DNA of 64,000 bases. Origin: Prochlorococcus sp. AG-363-A03. Its GTDB lineage: Bacteria > Cyanobacteriota > Cyanobacteriia > PCC-6307 > Cyanobiaceae. The position numbers and the translations under genes were made by a program. The DNA lies in NCBI GenBank assembly GCA_003280445.1, contig QCEW01000001.1, positions 52,628 to 116,627 on the forward strand. The letters run 5' to 3'. The notes beneath the pieces were generated by a model, which saw only the letters and a list, made by a program, of their open reading frames with translations, searched no databases and was not told the origin of the DNA. Position 1 is the first letter of the stretch. Every line of letters starts with the position of its first letter. This document shows, in pieces, positions 37,479-45,638 of the stretch.

Positions 37479-37643
37479 TTAATTTTTAAATGACGAAGGG
37501 ATTTCGAATGCGTCTTGACTATGTTCTCTAACTCCCCTTCTTTCGTAGCCACCTCCACCTGCCATCGTCCAAAAAAACCAATAACTTGGAATGGCAAGAG
37601 CTGCGGCAAGCGCTAAAGCAGTAATTTGTTCGAGTCTTAACAT
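37479..37643 (-). CDS. Small one-helix membrane protein
   Basis: A 54-residue frame from ATG 37643 encodes one hydrophobic helix (about 6-27: QITALALAAALAIPSYWFF), followed by WTMAGGGGYERRG and a polar tail ending SSFKN. Its stop touches the end of the converging 37215 frame. A conserved-looking helix plus Gly-rich turn and charged tail suggests a real thylakoid or plasma-membrane peptide. Family unknown. Confidence 0.65.
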   Translation of the reverse strand: MLRLEQITALALAAALAIPSYWFFWTMAGGGGYERRGVREHSQDAFEIPSSFKN

Positions 37644-37728
37644 GGATAACTTAAGTAATGTAATTTAAACCAATTAGCATCGTTTAAAGCTAAATGATTG
37701 CAGGTAATTCACTTGAGGTTTTGTTGTA

Positions 37729-39441
37729 GTGTTGCGACTTGAGAAGATTAGTAAGATTTATCCCACGGGTGAAGTCTTGAAAGATGTTAGTTGGGAAATA
37801 AGAAATGGAGAAAGAATTGGCTTGGTAGGAATCAATGGGGCAGGGAAATCCACACAATTAAAAATCATAGCTGGATTAGAAGAGGCAACTGACGGATCTT
37901 TGATTAGTGAAGGTGAGCCATCTATTGCATATTTAAAACAGGAGTTTGATGTTGATCTTTCCAGAACTGTAAGAGAAGAGTTATTCGAGGCATTTAAAGA
38001 AGCCTCTGAATTGCTTCACAATCAAAAATTAATTCAAGAAAAAATGGAATCTGAATTAGCCTCTAAAGATTTAGAATATTTGGATTCATTGATAACAGAA
38101 TTAAGCGTGATTCAAAGTAAATTTGAATCAATAAATGGCTATGATTTAGAATCTAAAGTTGAAAAGTTATTACCTACTATTGGTTTTAATCAAAATGAAG
38201 CAGACAGAGTAGTTGGAGACTTCTCCGGTGGCTGGCAGATGAGAATTGCTTTAGGCAAAATTCTCTTGCAAAGTCCTGATTTATTGTTACTAGATGAACC
38301 AACTAATCATTTAGATTTAGAAACTATTGAATGGCTTGAAAACTATTTACTTAATCAGAAAGTTGCTATGGTTATTGTTAGCCATGATAGATCTTTCTTA
38401 GACAAAGTATGTACAAGAATTGTTAATACTGAACGAGGTCAATCTAAAAGCTATCTTGGAAATTATACCTCATATCTACAACAAAGAGATTTTGAATTGG
38501 AATCAATAAAAGCTGCATATGATAAACAGCAGAAGGATATGCAAGTTCAAAAGGCATATATAGAAAGATTTAGAGCAAGTGCTACTAGAAGTACACAAGC
38601 TAAAAGCAGAGAAAAGTTATTAGATAAAGTTGAAAAAATAGAAGCTCCTGAGAATAATTTAAAAGGACCTAGTTTTAAATTTTTGGATGCCCCCCGTACT
38701 GGTAGGGATATATTAAGCATTAAGGATTTAACTCATAGCTATGAAGATAATATTTTATTTTTAGGAGCCTTTTTAGAGCTTGAGCCAGGGGAAAGAATAG
38801 CATTTTTAGGTCCAAATGGTTCTGGTAAATCTACTTTGCTTCGACTGATTATGGGTTTAGAGGAACCTGATGAAGGATCAATTATGATAGGGAAATATAA
38901 TATTTTACCTAGTTATTTTGAACAAAATCAGGCAGAAGCCTTAGAATTAGACAAAACAGTAATTGACACAGTTTCTCAATCTGCACCTAATTGGACACAA
39001 ACAGAAATACGTTCTTTGCTAGGTAGCTTTGGCTTAACTAATGATTCGGTTTTTAAGGAGGTTAGTCAGATAAGTGGAGGAGAGAAAGCAAGGCTTGCTT
39101 TGGCTTTAATAATTATTAAACCATCTAATTTACTTATTCTTGATGAGCCGACAAACCATTTAGACATCCCTTCAAAGCAAATGCTGGAGCAGGCATTATC
39201 TAATTATAATGGAAATGCATTAATAGTTTCTCATGATCGATATTTTATTTCAAAAGTTGCCAATACAATTGTAGAAATAAGAGATGGTCAATTAATTAAG
39301 TATCAAGGTGATTATGGATATTACAAAGAGAAAAAATTGGAAGAAGAAAAAGAAAAAGAAAAAGAATTACAATTAGCTGAACGTGAAAGAAAAAGGTTGG
39401 CTAACAGGGAAAAACAGAGAAAGAAGAAAAAAACAAAATAA
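37729..39441 (+). CDS. ABC-F family ATPase
   Basis: The 570-residue protein has two ATPase domains without membrane segments. The first has Walker A GINGAGKST (near 38-46), signature FSGGWQMRIALGKIL and Walker B LLLLDEPTNHLD. The second has GPNGSGKST (near 362), ISGGEKARLAL and LILDEPTNHLD. The linker (about 240-310) is charged and coiled. The C-terminal tail is Lys/Glu-rich. ABC-F proteins act on ribosomes; this one resembles the Uup/EttA group. GTG start. Confidence 0.94.
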   Translation: MLRLEKISKIYPTGEVLKDVSWEIRNGERIGLVGINGAGKSTQLKIIAGLEEATDGSLISEGEPSIAYLKQEFDVDLSRTVREELFEAFKEASELLHNQKLIQEKMESELASKDLEYLDSLITELSVIQSKFESINGYDLESKVEKLLPTIGFNQNEADRVVGDFSGGWQMRIALGKILLQSPDLLLLDEPTNHLDLETIEWLENYLLNQKVAMVIVSHDRSFLDKVCTRIVNTERGQSKSYLGNYTSYLQQRDFELESIKAAYDKQQKDMQVQKAYIERFRASATRSTQAKSREKLLDKVEKIEAPENNLKGPSFKFLDAPRTGRDILSIKDLTHSYEDNILFLGAFLELEPGERIAFLGPNGSGKSTLLRLIMGLEEPDEGSIMIGKYNILPSYFEQNQAEALELDKTVIDTVSQSAPNWTQTEIRSLLGSFGLTNDSVFKEVSQISGGEKARLALALIIIKPSNLLILDEPTNHLDIPSKQMLEQALSNYNGNALIVSHDRYFISKVANTIVEIRDGQLIKYQGDYGYYKEKKLEEEKEKEKELQLAERERKRLANREKQRKKKKTK

Positions 39442-39470
39442 TATGGAATAATAAACGAAAAATTTTCAAC

Positions 39471-40649
39471 TTACAGTTGAAGATCATAAATATCAACAGG
39501 CTTGATAATTTTTATAGACTCTTGATTCTCTCTAAGTATTTTAATTCTTAATGTCGATTGTAAATTATTCCGATTGATTTTTTGTACCACATCGGCTGGG
39601 GTTGAAATTTTTTCATTATTGATTGAAATTATTAGATCATTTACTTTTAATCCACCTTTTTCGGCAGGACCATTGGGCATCAAATATTTAATAATGGCTC
39701 CATCTTCTGTTTGGGAAAGAAAATTACTTTTTTGTTTGATATTGCTTGAAAGCGTTACCCCTATCATTGGATGTTTGGCTCTACCACTGGTGATTAAATC
39801 TTTGGCGATTTTTCTAGCTCTATTTATTGGTATTGCGAAACCTAATCCTGCTCCCGGTCCTGAGCGAACAAGAGTATTAATACCAATCACCTCTCCACCA
39901 GAATTTAATAATGGTCCTCCAGAATTACCTGGATTAATAGCAGCATCAGTTTGAATGAGATCTATTCTTTTGTCGGATATACCTAATTGAGCAACATCTC
40001 TATTGAGATTACTAATTATTCCAAGAGTAACTGTATTTTCAAGTCCAAAAGGATTTCCGACTGCAATTGCCCAATCACCAACTTTTAAATTATCGGAGTC
40101 TCCTAATTTGGCAGTGGGCCAAGGACCTTTCGCTTTGAGTTTAATAACTGCAAGATCTGTTAAAGAATCTTCTCCAACAACATTTCCAAGTACTCTTCTC
40201 CCATCCGATAAACCCACTATTAATTGGTCAGTTTTTTCTATTACATGAGCATTGGTCAAGACTAAACCTTCCTTAGAAAAAATTACTCCACTACCTTGCC
40301 CCTTTTCAATTCGAGATCTTGGAACTTGTGGGCCTTTTAGACCAAAAAATCGTTCAAAATATCGATCATTTAAAATCCCTGGAGGAAATACACCTTCAAT
40401 TGAAGATACAACCCTTCGCTGGGTTTCAATTGTGACAACTGCATCTCCGCTGATATTTAATGCTTTTGATACGAAAGATTGTTTATTGGGATTTTGTGGA
40501 GATGACAGTACAGCTTCACTTGAATGAAGCGGAGTTTCATAGCGGAAATGAAAAAAAACAAGAACAAATAAAACAAAAATTTTAAAGTATTTTTGTTGGT
40601 TTAATCTAGCCAATCCTATTAGTAGTCTATTTGAATCTAATCCATACAT
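39471..40649 (-). CDS. HhoA/DegP-type PDZ serine protease
   Basis: The 392-residue protein begins with a hydrophobic signal/anchor (about 21-42: FKIFVLFVLVFFHF). A trypsin-like domain has catalytic His in LTNAHVIE (near 133), Asp in DSLTDLAVIKL (near 165) and Ser in INPGNSGGPLLN (near 241). One PDZ domain (about 290-385, PAEKGGLKVNDLIISINNEKI) follows. It is one of the Deg/Hho proteases that handle damaged proteins in the cytoplasmic, thylakoid or periplasmic compartments under light or heat stress. Which paralogue cannot be decided from one copy. Confidence 0.93.
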   Translation of the reverse strand: MYGLDSNRLLIGLARLNQQKYFKIFVLFVLVFFHFRYETPLHSSEAVLSSPQNPNKQSFVSKALNISGDAVVTIETQRRVVSSIEGVFPPGILNDRYFERFFGLKGPQVPRSRIEKGQGSGVIFSKEGLVLTNAHVIEKTDQLIVGLSDGRRVLGNVVGEDSLTDLAVIKLKAKGPWPTAKLGDSDNLKVGDWAIAVGNPFGLENTVTLGIISNLNRDVAQLGISDKRIDLIQTDAAINPGNSGGPLLNSGGEVIGINTLVRSGPGAGLGFAIPINRARKIAKDLITSGRAKHPMIGVTLSSNIKQKSNFLSQTEDGAIIKYLMPNGPAEKGGLKVNDLIISINNEKISTPADVVQKINRNNLQSTLRIKILRENQESIKIIKPVDIYDLQL

Positions 40650-40746
40650 AATCTTCTGGAAGGGATTAGTTTTTATTATGAAAATTATGATAGCTAATTT
40701 TGAAATTTAAAGATTCAAAAATGTAATTACCGTAGATTTGTACTCA

Positions 40747-40788
40747 AGAACTATTCTTTGAACTTTCTTTCCTCTAGAATGTAGTTCT
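40747..40788 (+). promoter_or_regulatory. Hairpin in leader of DUF2973 gene
   Basis: AGAACTA-TTCT (40747-40757) pairs with AGAA-(tg)-TAGTTCT (40776-40788), giving 11 base pairs with a 2-base bulge and an 18-base loop. It lies about 90 bases before the DUF2973 start codon. No T-run follows. Confidence 0.35.
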
Positions 40789-40876
40789 GATTTATTTTGT
40801 GATTGATGATGAAAGTAGAACGACCTCAAAACTTAATCTGATTAATGCACTCATTTTTTGATTTATCATTTGGCAA

Positions 40877-41158
40877 ATGTTGAGCAATTTTTTACCTTTT
40901 GTTTATGGCCTCTCAGTTTTTGTTTTGTTGATTTTGGCTGCCAGAATCATGCTGAATGGTTTTTTCTCAGATCATCAAGCATCATTTAAAACCCAAAATT
41001 CATTTTCCAAGAAAAAAAGCGATGATCGAACAGGTTTAGTTACTGTTCATCCTGAGCTTTTAAACAAAGATGGCGTGATTACTGATGAAGATTTGCTCAC
41101 AGTTCGTTTTTCTAAGGACACTGATCATCCACAATCATCTGAAAAGCCTTCTGAATAA
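40877..41158 (+). CDS. DUF2973 family membrane protein
   Basis: The 93-residue protein has one N-terminal transmembrane helix (about 5-27) and a soluble tail with the DUF2973 signature DDRTGLVTVHPELLNKDGVITDEDLLTVRF (about 51-80). This is a cyanobacteria-specific family of unknown function. It may be co-transcribed with the 41213 gene, 54 bases on. Confidence 0.85.
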   Translation: MLSNFLPFVYGLSVFVLLILAARIMLNGFFSDHQASFKTQNSFSKKKSDDRTGLVTVHPELLNKDGVITDEDLLTVRFSKDTDHPQSSEKPSE

Positions 41159-41212
41159 TTTTCATTAGATTTTTTGGTTTGACATTCAATAGTTCTCAAA
41201 GAGGTTTTAATT

Positions 41213-41596
41213 TTGGAACAAAGAACCCGCATAGTAGCTGCAGTTTTAAAAAACATGAAGTTACCCCCAAGGTTTCGTCTCAGATTATTAAAAGAAGATC
41301 CAGTAAGGCTTGAATTAAGTTTGACTCCAGCCTATGGAAAAGATCCCATTCAAGTTGGGTTAGTAGAGTCTCTTGATTTGGTTGCTAGACGAGACAGAGA
41401 AGGAAGAATGCCGAGAGATCTACAAGGAACATGGGATTGGACAGTTCGACATGGAGAAGTTAGTACTGGTGGCTGGAATCCTTATTTAAAAGAAGCTCTT
41501 CAAACAATGTTCGAAACTGGATTACCAGCAATTATTTATGAGGAACTTACTGGAGAGGTTTATCATCCAGTTGATGGTGCACGACACGTTAGATAG
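41213..41596 (+). CDS. Conserved cyanobacterial hypothetical protein
   Basis: The 127-residue protein starts at TTG (MEQRTRIVAAVL). It has no membrane segment. Landmarks are KLPPRFRLRLLKEDPVRLELSL, VESLDLVARRDREGRMPRDLQGTWDW and IIYEELTGEVYHPVDGARHVR. I believe it is conserved among marine cyanobacteria but cannot name a family. No function is offered. Confidence 0.7.
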   Translation: MEQRTRIVAAVLKNMKLPPRFRLRLLKEDPVRLELSLTPAYGKDPIQVGLVESLDLVARRDREGRMPRDLQGTWDWTVRHGEVSTGGWNPYLKEALQTMFETGLPAIIYEELTGEVYHPVDGARHVR

Positions 41597-41696
41597 GGTT
41601 TAAAAATTTAGAAATAAATTATCTTCGAGAGTCAATTTATACATTTCCTCATTGTGAGCATTTCTTTAGTATTATTAGTCTGATTTTGCTTTACAA

Positions 41697-41843
41697 ATGA
41701 AAGATAACTACGAACCTCGTTATGGATTTGTCAATTTTGCTGAAATATGGAATGGCAGACTAGCCATGATGGGTATTTTAATAGGTTTAACTACAGAGCT
41801 TTTAACAGGGCAGGGAATTTTAACTCAGATGGGAATCGGTTAA
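41697..41843 (+). CDS. hli: High-light-inducible (Hli) protein, short form
   Basis: A 48-residue frame starts at ATG 41697. The NYEPRYGFVNFAEIWNGRLAMMGILIGLTTELLTGQG stretch contains the chlorophyll-binding ExWNGRLAMMG signature in one transmembrane helix. This is the compact type common in Prochlorococcus and its phages. It acts in thylakoid photoprotection. A perfect terminator hairpin overlaps its stop codon, indicating a single-gene transcript. Confidence 0.92.
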   Translation: MKDNYEPRYGFVNFAEIWNGRLAMMGILIGLTTELLTGQGILTQMGIG

Positions 41844-41860
41844 AACTAATTTTTAGTTTT
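41842..41860 (+). terminator. Intrinsic terminator of the short hli gene
   Basis: AAAACTAA pairs perfectly with TTAGTTTT over a TTT loop. T-rich sequence follows. The left arm overlaps the hli stop codon. A clear rho-independent-like signal. Confidence 0.6.
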
Positions 41861-41876
41861 TTCATTTTTATACAGT

Positions 41877-43037
41877 TTGACTTATCTTAAAACTGCTAAA
41901 CAATCGCTAACTACATATAGTGTTAAAGAATTAAACGAATCTATTGGTTTATTACTATCTAGAGGATTTGCCCCGAAATTTATACTAAAAGCCACTGTTT
42001 CTAAATCGCAAATAAAAAAAGGTCATTTGTGGTTGACTTTAACTGATGGGAAAGCAAGTGTAGATGGAGTTGCATGGTCATCAACAAGAAAGTCTTTAAA
42101 ATTTTTACCAAAGCAAGATGATGGAGTTGTTATTATTGGTAAATTAAATTTCTGGGAATCTCAAGCAAGAGTATCTGTACAAGTTTTTGATATTCGACCA
42201 AGTATTTCTACTGTTCTTAAGAAGTTTGAAATAGTTAAATCAAAGCTTTTTAAAGAAGGTTTGATGGATGATGCATTACGAAGAAAAATACCAAAATATC
42301 CTCATTCAATTGCTATCCTTACAAGTGTTCCAAGCTCCGCTTTGGCTGACATACTTAGAACATCTAAGGAAAGATGGCCGTTAACAAAACTCCAAATAAT
42401 TCCGATTCCTGTTCAAGGCAATAATGAAAATCAGTTGAAATTAATTTTAAGTGATTTAAAAAAAACTAAGTTAAAATTAGACGCTATAGTTATAGCTCGA
42501 GGAGGAGGAAGTAGAGAAGATTTAATGTTGTTCGATAGTGAAGGAGTAGCCAGAGAGATTGCAACATTCCCCATACCAGTAATAACAGGCATCGGTCACG
42601 AAGACGATCTAACAGTATCTGATCTTGTTGCAGACCATAGATCTGCTACTCCAACTGCTGCAATTGTTGATCTATTACCGTCAAGGGAAATTGAAAAAAA
42701 TAAATTTTTACAAAATAAAAAAATTCTCAAAGATTATTTGAAATTGTTTTTTCAGAACAAAAAAAATTTTTTACTTACCAAAAAATCTTTTTTTCAATCA
42801 CATTCACCACGACTCTTAATAAAAAATAAAAGAACAAAAATAAATTATATGTATGAGCTATTGAATGCACTTTCTCCACAAAAGTTGTTAAAAAGAGGTT
42901 TTACTCTGGTCTCTGATGATTCAGGTAATACGATTTATAGCGTAAAAAAAATTAAGGAAAAAGATAAATTGTTAGTTCAATTTTGTGATGGAAACATAAC
43001 GGTAGAGGTTAATAGTCTTAATTATGATAAAATCTAA
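41877..43037 (+). CDS. xseA: Exodeoxyribonuclease VII large subunit
   Basis: The 386-residue protein has an N-terminal OB fold (about 10-110) and the catalytic-domain motif ARGGGSREDLMLFDSEGVAREIATFPIPVITGIGHEDDLTVSDLVADHRSATPTAA (about 204-262), then a long Lys-rich helix (270-330) and a short C-terminal domain (GFTLVSDDSG). It degrades single-stranded DNA with XseB. At 386 residues it is shorter than the 440-460 of E. coli, mainly in the coiled region. TTG start. xseB follows. Confidence 0.95.
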   Translation: MTYLKTAKQSLTTYSVKELNESIGLLLSRGFAPKFILKATVSKSQIKKGHLWLTLTDGKASVDGVAWSSTRKSLKFLPKQDDGVVIIGKLNFWESQARVSVQVFDIRPSISTVLKKFEIVKSKLFKEGLMDDALRRKIPKYPHSIAILTSVPSSALADILRTSKERWPLTKLQIIPIPVQGNNENQLKLILSDLKKTKLKLDAIVIARGGGSREDLMLFDSEGVAREIATFPIPVITGIGHEDDLTVSDLVADHRSATPTAAIVDLLPSREIEKNKFLQNKKILKDYLKLFFQNKKNFLLTKKSFFQSHSPRLLIKNKRTKINYMYELLNALSPQKLLKRGFTLVSDDSGNTIYSVKKIKEKDKLLVQFCDGNITVEVNSLNYDKI

Positions 43038-43064
43038 ACTTATTAAACAAAAAATTACTATTCT

Positions 43065-43355
43065 ATGATACTTGAAGATGAGGCCACCAAAAAACATTTA
43101 TCAATGTATAAAAAAGTTAATAACAAAAAAAACATGCAGATTTTAGAAAAAGATATTAATAAATTGAGTTATGAAGATTCCATCTCTGAATTGGAAACCA
43201 TTTTAATGAATGTACAAGATGAAAATATTTCACTAGATAAAATTCAGATTAATTATATTAAAGGTAATCTACTTCTTAAACATTGTGAGGAACTTCTTCA
43301 GTTTGTTGAACAAGAGATTAATGAAATTAATCCAGAATTTTTAAATATAGATTAG
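43065..43355 (+). CDS. xseB: Exodeoxyribonuclease VII small subunit
   Basis: The 96-residue protein has an N-terminal extension of about 33 residues before the XseB core LSYEDSISELETILMNVQDENISLDKIQINYIKGN...EELLQ. The core is helical and about 60 residues, the normal size. Multiple XseB chains bind the XseA coils. Met at residue 15 or 24 could be the true start. It follows xseA by 27 bases. Confidence 0.9.
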   Translation: MILEDEATKKHLSMYKKVNNKKNMQILEKDINKLSYEDSISELETILMNVQDENISLDKIQINYIKGNLLLKHCEELLQFVEQEINEINPEFLNID

Positions 43356-43356
43356 A

Positions 43357-43686
43357 TTACAAATCTATATCTTCATATTTTATATCAATCGTTGCTGAAC
43401 TTGCTGGAATATCTTCCAGATTATCATCGCTATTTTTTATAGTTTTTCCACATATTGGGCAACTTAACTGATTATTTATAAAGGTTGAGCCACAAGCTTC
43501 ACATGTTTGTACTTTTGATTGGATTCTTTTCCAAGTAAACCAAATAATTCCTCCTAAGATTAATGGTAGCAATGTAATGATAATGAATATTCCACCTGCT
43601 AAATCAATAAAAAATTTCCCAGCTGGTGTAGGCAAAATAACAAGTAAGATCAATACCATCCAAATTAATGAAGATGGCTTATTCAT
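43357..43686 (-). CDS. Two-helix membrane protein with zinc ribbon
   Basis: The 109-residue protein has two hydrophobic helices (about 5-24 and 29-50) and a cytoplasmic zinc ribbon CEACGS...CPICGK (two CxxC pairs, about 62-80). An acidic tail ends it. The ribbon likely binds zinc structurally. Function is unknown. It converges on xseB. Confidence 0.75.
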   Translation of the reverse strand: MNKPSSLIWMVLILLVILPTPAGKFFIDLAGGIFIIITLLPLILGGIIWFTWKRIQSKVQTCEACGSTFINNQLSCPICGKTIKNSDDNLEDIPASSATIDIKYEDIDL

Positions 43687-43748
43687 GACTAATTAAGATA
43701 TCTATTTGTATATTCTAATTAAAATTTTGTAGATTGTTTCATTGATGT

Positions 43749-44663
43749 TTAAACGTATCGATTGCGACGCATGCTTGCAATAACAACGCTCCAACATTGA
43801 CCAAAATAAATAATCACTCCAACCATCCAAACCCAAAGAGTCAATACTAGAACTCCACCAATGAATCCATAAGCTTGAAATCTTGATCCTAACGAGAGGA
43901 TACTTCTACTAACTGCCAAATTTAGGATAGTTAGCAAAGTTCCAATCATAAAAGCCCCAGGTATGAGTGGTTTTAAAGGCACTCTTCTACTTGGTAGTAA
44001 ACCCTGTAAAAGTAGTGCCATAGTTGAAAAACCTATTAATGGAAGCATAAATTGCCCAACTTCAAGGACAGGTATTTTTGACATCGTATTTGCAATCCAA
44101 GGTGTTGTATTGGCTAATTCTTCCAAAACGGCACCAGGGATCATTCGAATATTGGCGCTGATTTGATCTAGGACCATTAAGAATCCAACTAATAGAACAA
44201 CAAAAAAGGCTTCTATTCGGTTTCTGATAAATCGAAATGCTTGGATTTTTAGTGGATCAGGTTTTGATTTAGCTGGTAGAACATCTTCCCATAATCTATC
44301 TGCGCCTCTTTGTAATGTCAGATAGGCATTGCCAGCAGTAATCATCAAGAACATTGCGCCAAGTATTCCAGCTCCAAATCCTTGATTAACTAATTTTATT
44401 AAAGTTGAATCGACTAGGCCAACAACTGATGGTGGTAAAACTTGAGCAGCTAGTGCAATGATTTGTTGATCTAAGCCTTGCTGCTTTCCTAAAAACCATG
44501 ATGCAACCGATAGAGATATTAGTAATATTGGGAAAAAGGACTGAAGAGTGTAGTAAGCAAATGCCGCGCTTAAATCGACGCAGTCACATTTTGACCATCT
44601 TTCATAAGCTCTCCAGAGGCTACTAAAAAACCATCTTGCTCTTTTACGCCAGTTCAAGCCCAC
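43749..44663 (-). CDS. YihY/UPF0761 (BrkB-like) membrane protein
   Basis: The 304-residue protein has about six membrane helices and the family landmarks DCVDLSAAFAYYTLQSFFPILLI (near 26-48), LTLQRGADRLW (near 113) and VLVLTLWVWMVGVIIYFGQCW (near 270). BrkB/YihY proteins are inner-membrane proteins of uncertain function; some are annotated as RNase BN in error. No catalytic role is visible here. Confidence 0.92.
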   Translation of the reverse strand: MGLNWRKRARWFFSSLWRAYERWSKCDCVDLSAAFAYYTLQSFFPILLISLSVASWFLGKQQGLDQQIIALAAQVLPPSVVGLVDSTLIKLVNQGFGAGILGAMFLMITAGNAYLTLQRGADRLWEDVLPAKSKPDPLKIQAFRFIRNRIEAFFVVLLVGFLMVLDQISANIRMIPGAVLEELANTTPWIANTMSKIPVLEVGQFMLPLIGFSTMALLLQGLLPSRRVPLKPLIPGAFMIGTLLTILNLAVSRSILSLGSRFQAYGFIGGVLVLTLWVWMVGVIIYFGQCWSVVIASMRRNRYV

Positions 44664-44802
44664 TGTGGTTTTAAAGTATTTACTATTACGCTAGCTCCTA
44701 AGGCGATGATTTTTCTTAGTTGAATCGATAGATTTAAAATCATAAATTGTTTTTTCTGAAGCTATCTTAACTATTTAATGACAAAGAAAAGTACAGAGAG
44801 AG

Positions 44803-45621
44803 TTAACTATCTTGGATTAATGCCGTAGCCCAAGGCAGCATGTTGTTCAATTGATCTTGAGAGGATGCTGTTAGTAATGGAAAATTCATAGAAGTAAGAT
44901 CTGTTCCAGGTTGAATATCTTGTGGATTAGTGTCCAACCAATTGATAAGACAATTAAGTTCCTCAAGTATTAACCACGCAGCTGCAACATCCCAGATTTT
45001 TGGTGTTGCCTCTAGAGCAGCAATGGTTTGACCTATGGCAACACTAGTCATGTTCAAACTGGAGACTCCCAGTAGTCTTATTTTCCCTGGAAAAGATTGC
45101 TCTGGTTTCATTTGTAAAACTTTAATTGACCGGCTACAAAGAGAAATGCAGTCACTATTTTTTTTGAAGCGTGATTCAGGCTTAAGTGGTTTGTCATTTA
45201 GCCAAACTCCTTTACCTTTTATGGCAAAAATTCTTTTTTTCAGAGCCGGGATGTCAAGAAAGGCTGTTTCCGGTTGCCCATTAGTAAAACGTGCTATTGA
45301 TATTGCCCAGTACGGAATGCCTGCTGCAAAATTAGTTGTTCCATCGAGTGGGTCAACTACCCAATACTCACTTGAGCTAGGAATCGACTTCTTTCCTTCC
45401 TCACTCAGGACTCCCTCTCCGGGAGCAATTGTCGATAAACCTTGAACGATTGTTTTATCACTCCACCTATCACATTCTGTGATAAGTGTTCCATCAGGTT
45501 TTATGTCAGAGTTGATTTGACCAAAATCTTGAAGTTGACGTCTTCCAACTTCATCAACTAAATGATGAATGGAAATTAGTTGAGCATTGCTCAGAGGTTT
45601 AGATATTGGATTTTGATTCAT
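44803..45621 (-). CDS. Inositol monophosphatase family protein
   Basis: The 272-residue protein has the Mg-dependent phosphatase motifs: E in SEEGKK (near 78), DPLDGTTNFAAGIPYW (near 91-106) and WDVAAAWLILEE (near 217-228). Family members act on inositol phosphates, fructose bisphosphates or 3'-phosphoadenosine nucleotides; the motifs alone do not decide. It lies 17 bases downstream of the TolC-like gene, on the same strand. Confidence 0.92.
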   Translation of the reverse strand: MNQNPISKPLSNAQLISIHHLVDEVGRRQLQDFGQINSDIKPDGTLITECDRWSDKTIVQGLSTIAPGEGVLSEEGKKSIPSSSEYWVVDPLDGTTNFAAGIPYWAISIARFTNGQPETAFLDIPALKKRIFAIKGKGVWLNDKPLKPESRFKKNSDCISLCSRSIKVLQMKPEQSFPGKIRLLGVSSLNMTSVAIGQTIAALEATPKIWDVAAAWLILEELNCLINWLDTNPQDIQPGTDLTSMNFPLLTASSQDQLNNMLPWATALIQDS

Positions 45622-45638
45622 TTTTATTCAGGTACAAG

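Noticed and set aside
37328..37609. Minus-strand 93-codon open frame
   Set aside because: It is in a different frame from the supported small gene at 37479-37643 and antisense to the Nif11-like gene; residues look random.
40252..40527. Plus-strand open frames opposite the HhoA/DegP gene
   Set aside because: They are shadows of the strongly supported protease gene and have no motif of their own.
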